DNA from: Streptomyces sp. NBC_00234
GTDB taxonomy: Bacteria; Actinomycetota; Actinomycetes; Streptomycetales; Streptomycetaceae
Direction: 5' to 3'
DNA length: 64,000 bases
Assembly (NCBI RefSeq): GCF_036195325.1
Contig: NZ_CP108101.1
Coordinates: forward strand, 7,936,001-8,000,000
Notes under the pieces: generated by a model
The model's input: the letters and a program-made list of their open reading frames with translations, nothing else
Database searches by the model: none
What the model was told of the DNA's origin: nothing
Program-made: the position numbers and the translations under genes
Part shown: piece by piece, positions 52,355-60,724 of the stretch
How positions within the stretch are numbered: position 1 is the stretch's first letter
Layout of the letters: each line of letters opens with the position of its first letter

Positions 52355-52894
52355 TCAATGACGGGGCGGACGACCGCCGTAGCGGGGCAGGTGGCGCTCG
52401 AGAATGCCGCGCAGCCGGTCGGTGTCGTCCCTGCCCATGGCGCGCTTCGGCAGATAGTGCACGACGAGCAGGTACGGCCGAGGCGTCAGCAGGACGAATC
52501 CGGCGGCGGTCTCCACGTACCCGCCCAGGCTCCGCCAGCCCCGGTGCGTCTCCATGTCCGTGCCCATGAACCGCACTCCGTCGTCGGAGTCGGCGACGGT
52601 CACGGTCCAGGGCCCCAGCGGGGCGCTCATCCTGGCATGCCGCGCGGCCAGGACGCCCGTCCTGACGACCAGGCCGAGCATGCTGCCGAGGAAGGCCATT
52701 CCCGCGGCCGGGGCACTCTCGGCGAGCAGCCACACCATCACCGCGAAGAGGACCGGCAGAAGCAGTCCTTGCAGCCGGCCCTTGACCCCCCGTACCCGCC
52801 CACGTGCGCGGAACGTGTCGGACCAGTCCGGCTTCCCCAGTGCGTATCTCAACTCGACGACGGCGCCCGCCGCCACCCTCGACCGCTCTGTCAC
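52355..52894 (-). CDS. YcxB-like membrane protein, copy 2
   Basis: A 179-residue paralogue of the protein at 51750-52313, with the same order: polar N-terminus, two membrane helices (LLLPVLFAVMVWLLAE; GMAFLGSMLGLVVRTGV) and a conserved C-terminal part, where AAGFVLLTPRPYLLVVHYLPKRAM aligns with AHHFVLLSRDPNIMSLDVLPKRG of copy 1. GTG 52894 is preceded by GGGGAGGGG, the same ribosome-binding sequence as copy 1. The pair probably arose by tandem duplication and may act together. Confidence 0.82.
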   Translation of the reverse strand: MTERSRVAAGAVVELRYALGKPDWSDTFRARGRVRGVKGRLQGLLLPVLFAVMVWLLAESAPAAGMAFLGSMLGLVVRTGVLAARHARMSAPLGPWTVTVADSDDGVRFMGTDMETHRGWRSLGGYVETAAGFVLLTPRPYLLVVHYLPKRAMGRDDTDRLRGILERHLPRYGGRPPRH

Positions 52895-53085
52895 GGCCCC
52901 TCCCCAGGTGCTGTGCTCGCTGACTAGCCGTGATCGTAGCGGGGGAGCAGGTCTCAGCCCAGGTCGAGGGCCGGCCGCCCCCACGACACCGCGAGTTCAA
53001 CCGCAGGAGTGGACTCGCCTGGCCGACCGGCCTTTCGCACCACGGTGCACCTGATCGCGCCATGTGCATCGGGCGTTGTAGAACG

Positions 53086-54159
53086 TCACGAAGCGGGTCG
53101 TGAGGGCGGCCGGTCGAGCTGAGCGGACGGGAACGGCGTCCGTTTGCTCTGCGTGAGCAGACGACGGTGGAAGTCGTAGAGAATCAGGGCCGGCCGTGCG
53201 TGCCTTTCGATGAGCGCAGCGCTCGTAGCCGGAACACCATCGTGGTGGCGGCCCGCGATCCATTCGCGCAGGAACGCATCGTGCTCCCTCCCTCCCCGCA
53301 AGCCGCCGAGCAGATGGTGGTGGAGCAGGTGGCCTGCGGTGTAGTGATGGTCGTACGTGAGATGAGCCGAGAGGAACTCGGTCTCGTCCGCCGCAAGTTC
53401 GAAGTCGGAGCTGAGGGCAAGTCCGAAGTCCGCGAAATAGAGGAGTCGGCCGTCGGTGAGGATGTTGGCGAAGTGGGCGTCGAAGTGGACGAGCCCGTGC
53501 GAGCTCATGAAGGCGGTCCCGCGCGCCAGGGCCTCTTCCACGCGGGGGTAGGGCGAGCCGTCGCTGTCCTCCGACACCGCGTCATCTCGGTGATCCGCCA
53601 ACCATGCGCCGAGGGTCTGCGGCACGTGTTCCAGGAAGAGCACGAGGCTGGACGAAGCCCGGCCGATGGCCTCCAGTCGCTTGCGCACGGCCGGCGAACC
53701 TTCCCAGTGCGCGACTGCGCCGTCGACACCCCCGAACTCGTCGGCGAAGCCATCGGGAGGTGAGTCGGGCAGCACGCGCCAGTGGTACATCAACGGGAAT
53801 CCCTCGTACTCGTTCCCGAGAACCCAATGAGTGGTCATCGTGTGCACGGCCAGTTCACGCCAGGCGCCGAACCCGGCCGATCCCACCCCGTACTGGTAGA
53901 ACATCGGCAGCCCGAAGAGGTTGGCTGTCGACCGTACGTTCTCCGGCCGTAGCTCGATGTCGGTCAAGGGCACTCGCTTGACGAAGACCCGCCTTCCCGC
54001 AACGTTCATTTCCGCCGACCTGCCACCGATGCCCGAGCCGAGCGGGGTGGCGGCGGCCACGGCCTGGCCGAGCCGGCGGTCGCTGAGCAGCGACAGAGAG
54101 GTGGCTACGGGTCCATAAGAGGCCAGGCGCGCGGCATGTCCCGGGTCGGGAAGGTGCAT
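53086..54159 (-). CDS. Protein-kinase-like protein
   Basis: A 357-residue protein with the order of a protein-kinase fold. A glycine-rich loop (GSGIGGRSAE, 41-50), Lys61 in VFVKRV, catalytic loop HFDAHFAN (Asp227, Asn232) and metal motif DFG (Asp244) are visible, so catalysis is possible. The HxDxxxxN spacing also occurs in aminoglycoside and choline kinases. Its C-terminal third is His-rich (HLTYDHHYTAGHLLHHH). ATG 54159 follows GAGGAG. No partner gene or substrate is evident. Confidence 0.82.
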   Translation of the reverse strand: MHLPDPGHAARLASYGPVATSLSLLSDRRLGQAVAAATPLGSGIGGRSAEMNVAGRRVFVKRVPLTDIELRPENVRSTANLFGLPMFYQYGVGSAGFGAWRELAVHTMTTHWVLGNEYEGFPLMYHWRVLPDSPPDGFADEFGGVDGAVAHWEGSPAVRKRLEAIGRASSSLVLFLEHVPQTLGAWLADHRDDAVSEDSDGSPYPRVEEALARGTAFMSSHGLVHFDAHFANILTDGRLLYFADFGLALSSDFELAADETEFLSAHLTYDHHYTAGHLLHHHLLGGLRGGREHDAFLREWIAGRHHDGVPATSAALIERHARPALILYDFHRRLLTQSKRTPFPSAQLDRPPSRPAS

Positions 54160-54398
54160 ATACGACTCCTCTGCGCTCCATCTGTGAACGACGTGTGCGA
54201 GCGTTCATCGGTGCTCCCGTGGCGACGTTGTGCGGCCCCATCGTCGTTCGGAACCTGGGTCCCGTGATGAGTACCTGTACCCACTGCGATCACCGTGCGC
54301 TCGGCCCGGGCCCTTGCATCGCCCGTACCCATGGGGCGCTTCTTTGAGGTGACCTCCCTGGGGCGCCCGGTGACTCGGCAGGTCGGTACGCTCGCGGC

Positions 54399-54767
54399 AT
54401 GGCATCACCGATACTGCGTGCGATCGAGGCGGATGAGACCGTCTGGGACGACCCGTCCGACGACCGGTTGCACGACCTGCTGGCCGACATGAGCCTGAGC
54501 TGGCGCTTCGTCGTCGTCCTGCGCCTCGATCTGGAACCTGCCGATCAGCACTACATGCAGGTCTACCTCAATGACGATCTGAGCTATCAGCTGGAATACA
54601 GAGAAGGGGGCCCGGAGAAGCACTTCCAGGCCGAGGCGGAGCGGGGCCACGAGATTCTCGGCCTGGAGCCTGTGGCCAAGATCCTCCAGGACTGGGCCCG
54701 TGGACGCCCCGGTTGGCGTGATGCCCTTCCCTGGAGGCCGTGGCCGAGCCCGGCGCCGACGACCTGA
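54399..54767 (+). CDS. Conserved hypothetical protein
   Basis: A 122-residue acidic protein. The fold looks like a small alpha/beta domain (SWRFVVVLRLDLEPADQHYMQVYLN, YQLEYREGGPEKHFQAEAE) and ends in a proline-rich tail. I do not recognise the family. ATG 54399 has a weak upstream purine stretch. It is divergent from the kinase-like gene (239 bases apart). Confidence 0.7.
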   Translation: MASPILRAIEADETVWDDPSDDRLHDLLADMSLSWRFVVVLRLDLEPADQHYMQVYLNDDLSYQLEYREGGPEKHFQAEAERGHEILGLEPVAKILQDWARGRPGWRDALPWRPWPSPAPTT

Positions 54768-54923
54768 CCTGGGGCGCGCGCGGGCCCGGCACTGCAGGAG
54801 CCCGCCCGGCGACGGTTGCCGAGCGCTCTCCGTCGAACGCGCAGAGAGCGGAATCGGGGAGTGTCCGTCGAACGGTGGTGCAATCGAGTTAAAACAGTGA
54901 CCGGGTTGCATTATTGTGTGGGG

Positions 54924-57029
54924 ATGCCACGCTCCGACTCCGTACTCAGCAACGCCCTCGACCGGGAACGCTCCTACCACGACGCCTGCCGCACAGCGCT
55001 CGACGCCATGATCGAAGGTGCGCAGGAACAGGTGGTCGTCGGTGAGGACGTGTCCGCGTCCGGTGCCGACGCCGAAGTGCTCGGCTACCAGTTGCGGACC
55101 AAGGCCAAGGTGTTCCGGGAGCTGCCCGAAGGGCCGTTGTTCTTCGGGCGCCTCGACTTCACCGAGGCCACCGGGGCGGCCGGCGACCACGCCGGCCAGC
55201 AGTACCACATCGGGCGTCTGCGCATCACCACCCATCCGTCGGCGCCGCCGCTCGTCGTCGACTGGCGTGCTCCCGTCGCCCGGGCCTTCTACCAGGCAAG
55301 TCCCCGTGACCCGCAAGGTGTCGCGGTCCGGCGCCGCTTCGGCTGGTCGCACGCGAGCCGGGGCGATTCCGCCGATCTGACCAGCCTCGAGGACGAGCAC
55401 CTCGGCGCGGGCGAGACCCGGGAGAGCAGCATCGTGGCCGTCGAGGTCGAGCGCCCCCGCATCGGGCCCATGCGCGATATCGCCGCCACGATTCAGCCCG
55501 AACAGGACCACCTCGTACGGGAGGACCTCGCCACCACCTTCTGCGTCCAGGGCGCCCCGGGCACCGGCAAGACGGCGGTCGGGCTGCACCGGGCCGCGTA
55601 CCTCCTCTACACCTACCCGCAGCGCATCCAGCGCGGCGGCATGCTGATCCTCGGCCCCAACCGCACCTTCCTCGCCTACATCTCCGAAGTGCTGCCCGCC
55701 CTCGGCGAGACCAGCGTGCGGCAGTCCACCCTCGACGACGAGATCGCCCGCCACCCGGTCACGGCGTACGACAGCGACCACGCGGCCGCCGTCAAGCACG
55801 ACGTCCGCATGGCGGAGGTCCTGCGCCGCGCGCTGTACGCACGCGTGCGCCCCGAGCTGGCGGATTCCATCGCGCTGGCGGAGGGGTCGTACCGCTGGCG
55901 CGTCTCCGCCCACGAACTGGAACAGACCGTCCGGGACGTCCGTGCCGAGGAGCCCCCGTACGCGGTCGGGCGCGACCGAGTCCGTGCGCGCATCGTCCGC
56001 CGGATCCAGCGACAGGCCGAGCACCGTGCCGGCCCGCGCACCAACCTCTGGGTCCAGAAGGTGTCCCGGGCCCGCCCGCTGACCAGTCGGATCAACGCCG
56101 TCTGGCCCGCCGTGCGAGCGGAGGAGATCCTCACGGATCTGCTCAGCCACCCGGACCTCCTGGCTGCCGCGGCCGAAGGCATTCTCGACCCGGGCGAGCA
56201 GAAGGCCCTTCTCTGGGCCAGGCCACCGCGCACCCACAAATCGGCTCGCTGGTCAGCGGCCGATCTCGTACTCCTCGACGAAATCAGCGGCCTGATCGAG
56301 CGCCCCGCCGGCTACGGGCACATCGTGATCGACGAAGCGCAGGACCTTTCCCCCATGCAGGGCCGCGTCATCGCTCGGCGCTCGCCCTCCGGCTCCCTCA
56401 CCGTCCTCGGTGACCTCGCTCAGGGCACCACCCCGTGGGCCGCGCGTGAATGGCCCCAACTCCTCGCCCACATGGGCAAACCGCAAGCCGTCGTCACCCC
56501 GCTCACGACCGGGTTCCGTGTCCCCGGCGCGGTCGCCGAACTCGCCAACCGCCTGTTGGACCACCTCGATGTCGACGTCCCCCCGTCCCGGTCCCTGCGC
56601 CGCGACGGCGAGGCGAGCATCTCGGCGGCCGACGACACGGTGGCAGCGACCCTCGCGGCCGTGAACACCGCGCTGGAGCACGAGGGTTCCATCGGCGTCA
56701 TCGCGAGCGACGTCGATGCGCCGGGGCTGTACGGCGCGCTCGTCGCAGCGGGCATCACCGCGGCCGGGCCGGAGACCCTGGGGGCGCGCGTCACCGTGGT
56801 GCCTGCCTCCGCGGCCAAGGGCCTGGAGTACGACCACGTCGTCGTGGCCGAGCCCGCTGCCATCGTCCAGGCCGAGCCCCGCGGGCTGAACCTCTTGTAC
56901 GTGGCGCTCACCCGGGCCGTCTCCCGATTGCACATCGTGCACTCCAGGCCGCTGCCCAGCGCGCTCCTGCCCCTGGGCGGACCGCGCGAGGCGGCCTTGC
57001 AGCTGCACGCACCGGACCTCGCTCCCTGA
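54924..57029 (+). CDS. HelD-like UvrD/Rep-family helicase (RNA-polymerase-associated)
   Basis: A 701-residue superfamily 1 ATPase of the actinobacterial HelD type. It has an N-terminal helical arm, Walker A GAPGTGKTA at 210-218, Walker B IVIDEAQDLSPMQG in the middle third, DLAQGTTPWA (helicase motif III-like), and LYVALTRAVSRLHIVH near the end. HelD proteins bind RNA polymerase and release stalled or rifampicin-bound enzyme. No rifampin-associated element was seen upstream. ATG 54924 is the likeliest start; a GTG at 54918 is possible, and the AT-rich sequence just above suggests a short or absent leader. Confidence 0.9.
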   Translation: MPRSDSVLSNALDRERSYHDACRTALDAMIEGAQEQVVVGEDVSASGADAEVLGYQLRTKAKVFRELPEGPLFFGRLDFTEATGAAGDHAGQQYHIGRLRITTHPSAPPLVVDWRAPVARAFYQASPRDPQGVAVRRRFGWSHASRGDSADLTSLEDEHLGAGETRESSIVAVEVERPRIGPMRDIAATIQPEQDHLVREDLATTFCVQGAPGTGKTAVGLHRAAYLLYTYPQRIQRGGMLILGPNRTFLAYISEVLPALGETSVRQSTLDDEIARHPVTAYDSDHAAAVKHDVRMAEVLRRALYARVRPELADSIALAEGSYRWRVSAHELEQTVRDVRAEEPPYAVGRDRVRARIVRRIQRQAEHRAGPRTNLWVQKVSRARPLTSRINAVWPAVRAEEILTDLLSHPDLLAAAAEGILDPGEQKALLWARPPRTHKSARWSAADLVLLDEISGLIERPAGYGHIVIDEAQDLSPMQGRVIARRSPSGSLTVLGDLAQGTTPWAAREWPQLLAHMGKPQAVVTPLTTGFRVPGAVAELANRLLDHLDVDVPPSRSLRRDGEASISAADDTVAATLAAVNTALEHEGSIGVIASDVDAPGLYGALVAAGITAAGPETLGARVTVVPASAAKGLEYDHVVVAEPAAIVQAEPRGLNLLYVALTRAVSRLHIVHSRPLPSALLPLGGPREAALQLHAPDLAP

Positions 57030-57054
57030 TCCGGCCTGATCCAAACGAAAGACC

Positions 57055-58137
57055 CTAGGGCGTCGGCATGCGCAGGTCCGTGCAGCCGTGCCGTGCTGCC
57101 GACCGTTCCACGAACTCCCGGAACGCGGGCAGCCCGAAGGTCTCCTTGCCCTTGTCCCCGGGAAGCCACACAGTGGCCGCTTCGGGCGGCACGTACCCCG
57201 CGAACAGGGCCCGCTCGGAATCTCCGGGGCACCGGGCACTCGCCCACATCGCGCCGTCCTCGGTCCCGGCCCGTTCGCTGCTGCCGCGACCGGAATCCCC
57301 GTCCCGTGCGCGCAACGCGTAGGGGCCGAAGCGCGCGGAGAAGACATAGCGTGCGTCGAAGTAGTGCGGGGCCCCGACCTTGCAGATCTCGTACAGCCCG
57401 GTGCCACCGGCGGTGGCTTCCTCCACGACGTCCAGACGCGGGTCCCGGCTGAAGGGCAGACCGGCGCAGGTGCCGTCCGCGCCCGTGGTCTGCTCCTCGC
57501 CGGTGACCGGCGGCAGAGTACGCAGCGGCTTGCCCTCTTCCGCCTCGCAGCCCCAGCGGTCTGCCGCCTTGACGGCCGTCGCGGTAGCGAACCGGGCCCA
57601 GTACACATCCCCGTCCAGCCACCCGCTCTCCTGTTCCTGCCGCGCTTCCTCCGTTTCGGAGGGGCTCGTCGAGATGTACGAGTCGACCGTGACCGAGACG
57701 AAGTCGTCTCCGCCCTGGCATCCGACCAGCACCCGGACCGAATCACCGTCGGCCGCACCGCGCCAGTCTCCGGCCAACGGCACCGGCAACCGACGCCCGG
57801 TGAGGGGCGGGAGGAGCTCCTCCATGTCCTGGCCGCCGTGCGCGTCGGCGCGCAGAAGCGCCACGGTCACCTCTCGGCGGTGGTCACCCAGGAAGCAGGC
57901 GTACGCGTCCGGGCCGAGAGCGCGATCGTTCGACAGCTCCAGGCCGGGCCAGAGACCCTCGAACAGGGGACTCTTCTCGTGGGCCAGCACACCGCCGCAG
58001 AACGTCCCCATCGCCTTCTCGAATCGCCAGCGGCCCGCTGTGTCGCTCTCCCGCCACCAGATCCAGGCCGCCAACAGCCCGAGAACCAACAACCCTGCTA
58101 TCCACGCGGTCCACCGGATCCCCGCTGTACGTGCCAT
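57055..58137 (-). CDS. Membrane-anchored extracellular hypothetical protein
   Basis: A 360-residue protein with one N-terminal transmembrane helix (WIAGLLVLGLLAAWIWW) and a large extracytoplasmic part rich in acidic residues and with about eight cysteines (TFCGGVL, ACFLGDH, GCQGGDD, GCEAEEG), which may form disulfides. No domain recognised. ATG 58137 follows AAGGAG at 12 bases. Its 3' end converges with the HelD gene, 25 bases away. Confidence 0.78.
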   Translation of the reverse strand: MARTAGIRWTAWIAGLLVLGLLAAWIWWRESDTAGRWRFEKAMGTFCGGVLAHEKSPLFEGLWPGLELSNDRALGPDAYACFLGDHRREVTVALLRADAHGGQDMEELLPPLTGRRLPVPLAGDWRGAADGDSVRVLVGCQGGDDFVSVTVDSYISTSPSETEEARQEQESGWLDGDVYWARFATATAVKAADRWGCEAEEGKPLRTLPPVTGEEQTTGADGTCAGLPFSRDPRLDVVEEATAGGTGLYEICKVGAPHYFDARYVFSARFGPYALRARDGDSGRGSSERAGTEDGAMWASARCPGDSERALFAGYVPPEAATVWLPGDKGKETFGLPAFREFVERSAARHGCTDLRMPTP

Positions 58138-58315
58138 GTTCAGCCTCACTCCTTCTTCTGCCGGGCGCCGCCGGGAAACGTACAGCTGTTCCTTGAGCTT
58201 GTACGAGCGGGGGGTGTCCGAGCCGTCCGTGCGCTCGGCGGGACGTCGAAGGTTCCGAGCAGTACTGCACACGGTCGTCCGACCTTGCGCCCGTTTCGCC
58301 GATGGGGTCACGGGC

Positions 58316-58348
58316 GTCAGCGGGACGTTAGTGGGACGTCAGCAGGAC
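58316..58348. repeat. Three 11-bp direct repeats upstream of the DUF4232 gene
   Basis: Units GTCAGCGGGAC, GTTAGTGGGAC and GTCAGCAGGAC are contiguous at 58316-58326, 58327-58337 and 58338-58348. Eleven-base spacing places each unit on the same DNA face, as with response-regulator or SARP sites. They lie 89-121 bases above ATG 58437, between divergent genes. Confidence 0.6.
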
Positions 58349-58436
58349 GGCAGGGCGCGGTCCCAAGCTGAAAGCAGACCAGATGTTCGCACCGGACATC
58401 GACCACGTACCGACCGCATCACACGGGGAGCCCCAC

Positions 58437-59183
58437 ATGCGTACCTCCATCCGCCGCCCTGCCGTTCTCGCCGCGACCGCCGTAGCCGCCCTCAGCATGG
58501 CGCTCACCGCTTGTGGTGGCGAAGACGGCGCGAAGAGCGATGCCGCCGCCGCGCCCGTCTCGGCCCCGAAGGCCGCCAAGAGCGACGCGGGTACGGGCAC
58601 GAACGGTAAGGGCTCAAGCGGTTCGGGGACCGCCGGTTCGGGCACCTCCGGTTCCGGCACGGCCGGGTCGGGTACGTCCGGCTCGGACACGGCAGGCTCC
58701 GCCGGCGCTGCCACACAGGCAGGAGCCAAGAGGAAGAGCGGCGCCAAGGCCGCCGCCTGCACGGTCAACGATGTGAAGGTCTCCGCAGCCAAGCAGGACG
58801 GCGTACCCACCACGCACATCACGCTGACGGCGAAGAACGTCTCGGGCAAGACCTGCACGCTCCTGCAGTACCCGCTGATCGCGTTCGGCGACCTCCCGCA
58901 GACCTCGAAGGACGTCCCGCCCGTCGCCAAGAGCAAGCCCGGCACTCCCGTCGTGCTCGACGCCAACGCCTCCGCCTACGCGGCCGTGCGGATCAACAAC
59001 GGTGGTGTCGACGAGGAGAACCACGCCGTCACCTCCTTCTACGTGAACCTCTTCGCCGCCGACGGTCCCGCCGAGGGCAGTAAGACCGTCACCGCACCCC
59101 AGGGCGGCATCGCGATCGACGACGCCGCTGCGAAGACCGGCTACTGGACGTACGAGCTGCGCAACGGCGCCGACGAGTTCTAG
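58437..59183 (+). CDS. DUF4232-type lipoprotein with a repetitive linker
   Basis: A 248-residue lipoprotein. Signal peptide and lipobox end at Cys26 (ALTACGG). A linker of about 70 residues is almost wholly Gly, Ser, Thr, Ala and Lys and contains five GSGT-type repeats. The mature domain (about 105-248) is DUF4232: ACTVNDVKVSAAKQDG, LTAKNVSGKTCTLLQYPLIAFG, and GGIAIDDAAAKTGYWTYELR. These domains are common in actinomycete surface proteins; function unknown. ATG 58437 follows GGGGAGCCCC. Confidence 0.88.
   Translation: MRTSIRRPAVLAATAVAALSMALTACGGEDGAKSDAAAAPVSAPKAAKSDAGTGTNGKGSSGSGTAGSGTSGSGTAGSGTSGSDTAGSAGAATQAGAKRKSGAKAAACTVNDVKVSAAKQDGVPTTHITLTAKNVSGKTCTLLQYPLIAFGDLPQTSKDVPPVAKSKPGTPVVLDANASAYAAVRINNGGVDEENHAVTSFYVNLFAADGPAEGSKTVTAPQGGIAIDDAAAKTGYWTYELRNGADEF
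58620..58694 (+). repeat. Five 15-bp in-frame tandem repeats
   Basis: Five imperfect 15-base units at 58620-58634, 58635-58649, 58650-58664, 58665-58679 and 58680-58694 encode GSGTA, GSGTS, GSGTA, GSGTS and GSDTA within the DUF4232 linker. Because they are multiples of three, copy-number change would alter linker length without a frameshift. Confidence 0.8.
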
Positions 59184-59228
59184 AGTTCCGCCCGCCGCCG
59201 CCTGCGGCAGCGGCGGCACTGTCCGACT

Positions 59229-59261
59229 CGCGTCCGTCCGCTCTCCGAGCGGGTGGACGCG
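59229..59261. terminator. Imperfect 15-bp hairpin between convergent genes
   Basis: Positions 59229-59243 and 59247-59261 pair at 13 of 15 positions around a 3-nt loop. The hairpin lies between the DUF4232 gene stop (59183) and the kinase gene stop (59323). Confidence 0.65.
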
Positions 59262-59322
59262 TCGGTGTGTTCGCCAGGCGTTCGCCGGCCCACTGACATG
59301 GAGGAGGCCGGCCCGCCCGGCT

Positions 59323-60255
59323 TCAGATGCGCTCCGAGAGCAACGTCGCCAGGTGATCCGCGAATGCGGTGATCCAGTCCAGCCGAGGCCCCCTGCGGGC
59401 CATGCGGAATCCGTGGCGGCGTCCCCAGAAAGCAGCCTGGACCGCGTGGAGTTGGGCCCACCGCTGGACCCGTTCGCGATCGAGTTCCGCCGCGTCGGCG
59501 AACACGTCCAGGGTGCGGTGGACCGTCGCCCGGAGGTCGTCCGCTGCGAGAAGCGCCGGCGCTCGGGACTTCAGCAGGGTGCCGCCGTCGTAGGCGGGAT
59601 CTCCCGCGTACCCCTTGGGGTCGACCGCCAGCCATGGTTCGCGGTCGGCCCGCAGGATGTTTCCGACATGCAGGTCGCCGTGGATGAGCGTGTCCGGCTG
59701 CACGCGGGCCAGTTCACGGACAGTCGCCGCTGCCGCATCCACGACGTACGGCGGCAGCTCGTGCGACAGTTCCCGGGCGTCCGTGCGCAACTGCTCCTCC
59801 CAGGCGTCGGCCTGCTCCCGCAGCCGTGGGAGCCCGGCCGGCGCGGGTACGGCCAGCCTGCGGCTGAGCCGCCCCGCGACCGTCATCGCCTCGTCGCCGT
59901 CGACGACCTCCGTCAGGGTCGACGTGTGGACCCGTTCCAGCAGCATCGCGTAGTGCCCGTCGTCGCGCTCGTACAACAGGACGGCACCGCGCCCGTCCCA
60001 GGCCGCGAACGCGTCCGGCTCGTGCACGTTGCCGGGGTGCGGAAAGGACACCTTGAGCACAGCGGCACCTGCGCCCTGCCGCAGCACCGGGACGATGACC
60101 CCCACGCCCCCGTGCATGACCTCGCCGTCAGGCACGCACTCCCAGCGACCCAGCAACTCCTCGACAATCCGGGGAAGTTCCTCGATCCACGCCGCTCCCG
60201 GCTCTCCCTCGCGCTCGACAGTGGTCCGCGAGAACGCCTCTGGTGTCCCGATCAT
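59323..60255 (-). CDS. Aminoglycoside/hydroxyurea-type kinase (APH(6)-like)
   Basis: A 310-residue protein of the aminoglycoside phosphotransferase group, closest in look to streptomycin 6-kinase-type enzymes. The catalytic loop LIHGDLHVGNILRADREPWLAVDPKGYAGDPAYD holds the expected Asp and Asn, and GGVGVIVPVLRQGAGAAVLKV the nucleotide-binding Lys. It could phosphorylate a foreign or endogenous aminoglycoside or another small molecule. It follows a DUF5713-like gene by 15 bases, so both are probably one transcript. ATG 60255 has a weak ribosome-binding site. Confidence 0.9.
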   Translation of the reverse strand: MIGTPEAFSRTTVEREGEPGAAWIEELPRIVEELLGRWECVPDGEVMHGGVGVIVPVLRQGAGAAVLKVSFPHPGNVHEPDAFAAWDGRGAVLLYERDDGHYAMLLERVHTSTLTEVVDGDEAMTVAGRLSRRLAVPAPAGLPRLREQADAWEEQLRTDARELSHELPPYVVDAAAATVRELARVQPDTLIHGDLHVGNILRADREPWLAVDPKGYAGDPAYDGGTLLKSRAPALLAADDLRATVHRTLDVFADAAELDRERVQRWAQLHAVQAAFWGRRHGFRMARRGPRLDWITAFADHLATLLSERI

Positions 60256-60270
60256 CCAGGCACCCTACGC

Positions 60271-60612
60271 TCACCAGTCCCGGGTGCCGATCAGTTCCTC
60301 CGGGTCCGCCGCGGTGAACCCGTATGCCGACGCGACGAACCAGAAGTCTCCGCCGATCTCGTCCCGCGCCACCGTCTCGATCTCACTCCCAGCGGCATCG
60401 AACTCCGCCTCCAACCGGTTGAACTCCTCCGTCGCCCCGTGCGTCAGTACGTACAGGGACGCGAGATCCGACGGCTGCTCGGACTCGATGCGTTCGCACA
60501 GGCGCAGCAGGATCGCCTTGCCCTTGTCGACGACGTGGTCCGGGTAATACGCGTCCGCGTACAACTGCCGCAGAAAAGGGTGTGCTGCTACGTGCTGGTT
60601 GGTGATCGACAT
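60271..60612 (-). CDS. DUF5713-like small protein
   Basis: A 113-residue helical protein with the pattern PFLRQLYADAYYPDHVVDKGKAILLRLCERIE and LASLYVLTHGATEEFNRLEAEF, which I associate with DUF5713. No catalytic motif is visible. ATG 60612 follows AGAAGG. It lies immediately upstream of the aminoglycoside-kinase-like gene, 15 bases apart; a functional link is possible but not shown. Confidence 0.75.
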   Translation of the reverse strand: MSITNQHVAAHPFLRQLYADAYYPDHVVDKGKAILLRLCERIESEQPSDLASLYVLTHGATEEFNRLEAEFDAAGSEIETVARDEIGGDFWFVASAYGFTAADPEELIGTRDW

Positions 60613-60724
60613 GACGCCTTCTCATCCGCTTCGAGGAATCGACGCGCTGATCATGCATGACGGGACTGACACGCGCCCGGACACGTGAGCCCGTTCTGCG
60701 GTCGGGGGTCCGAAGGCGCCGGAC

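Noticed and set aside
54768..54923. Rifampin-associated element upstream of the HelD gene
   Set aside because: No GGGGCTTGC-type inverted repeat was visible in the 156 bases before the start.
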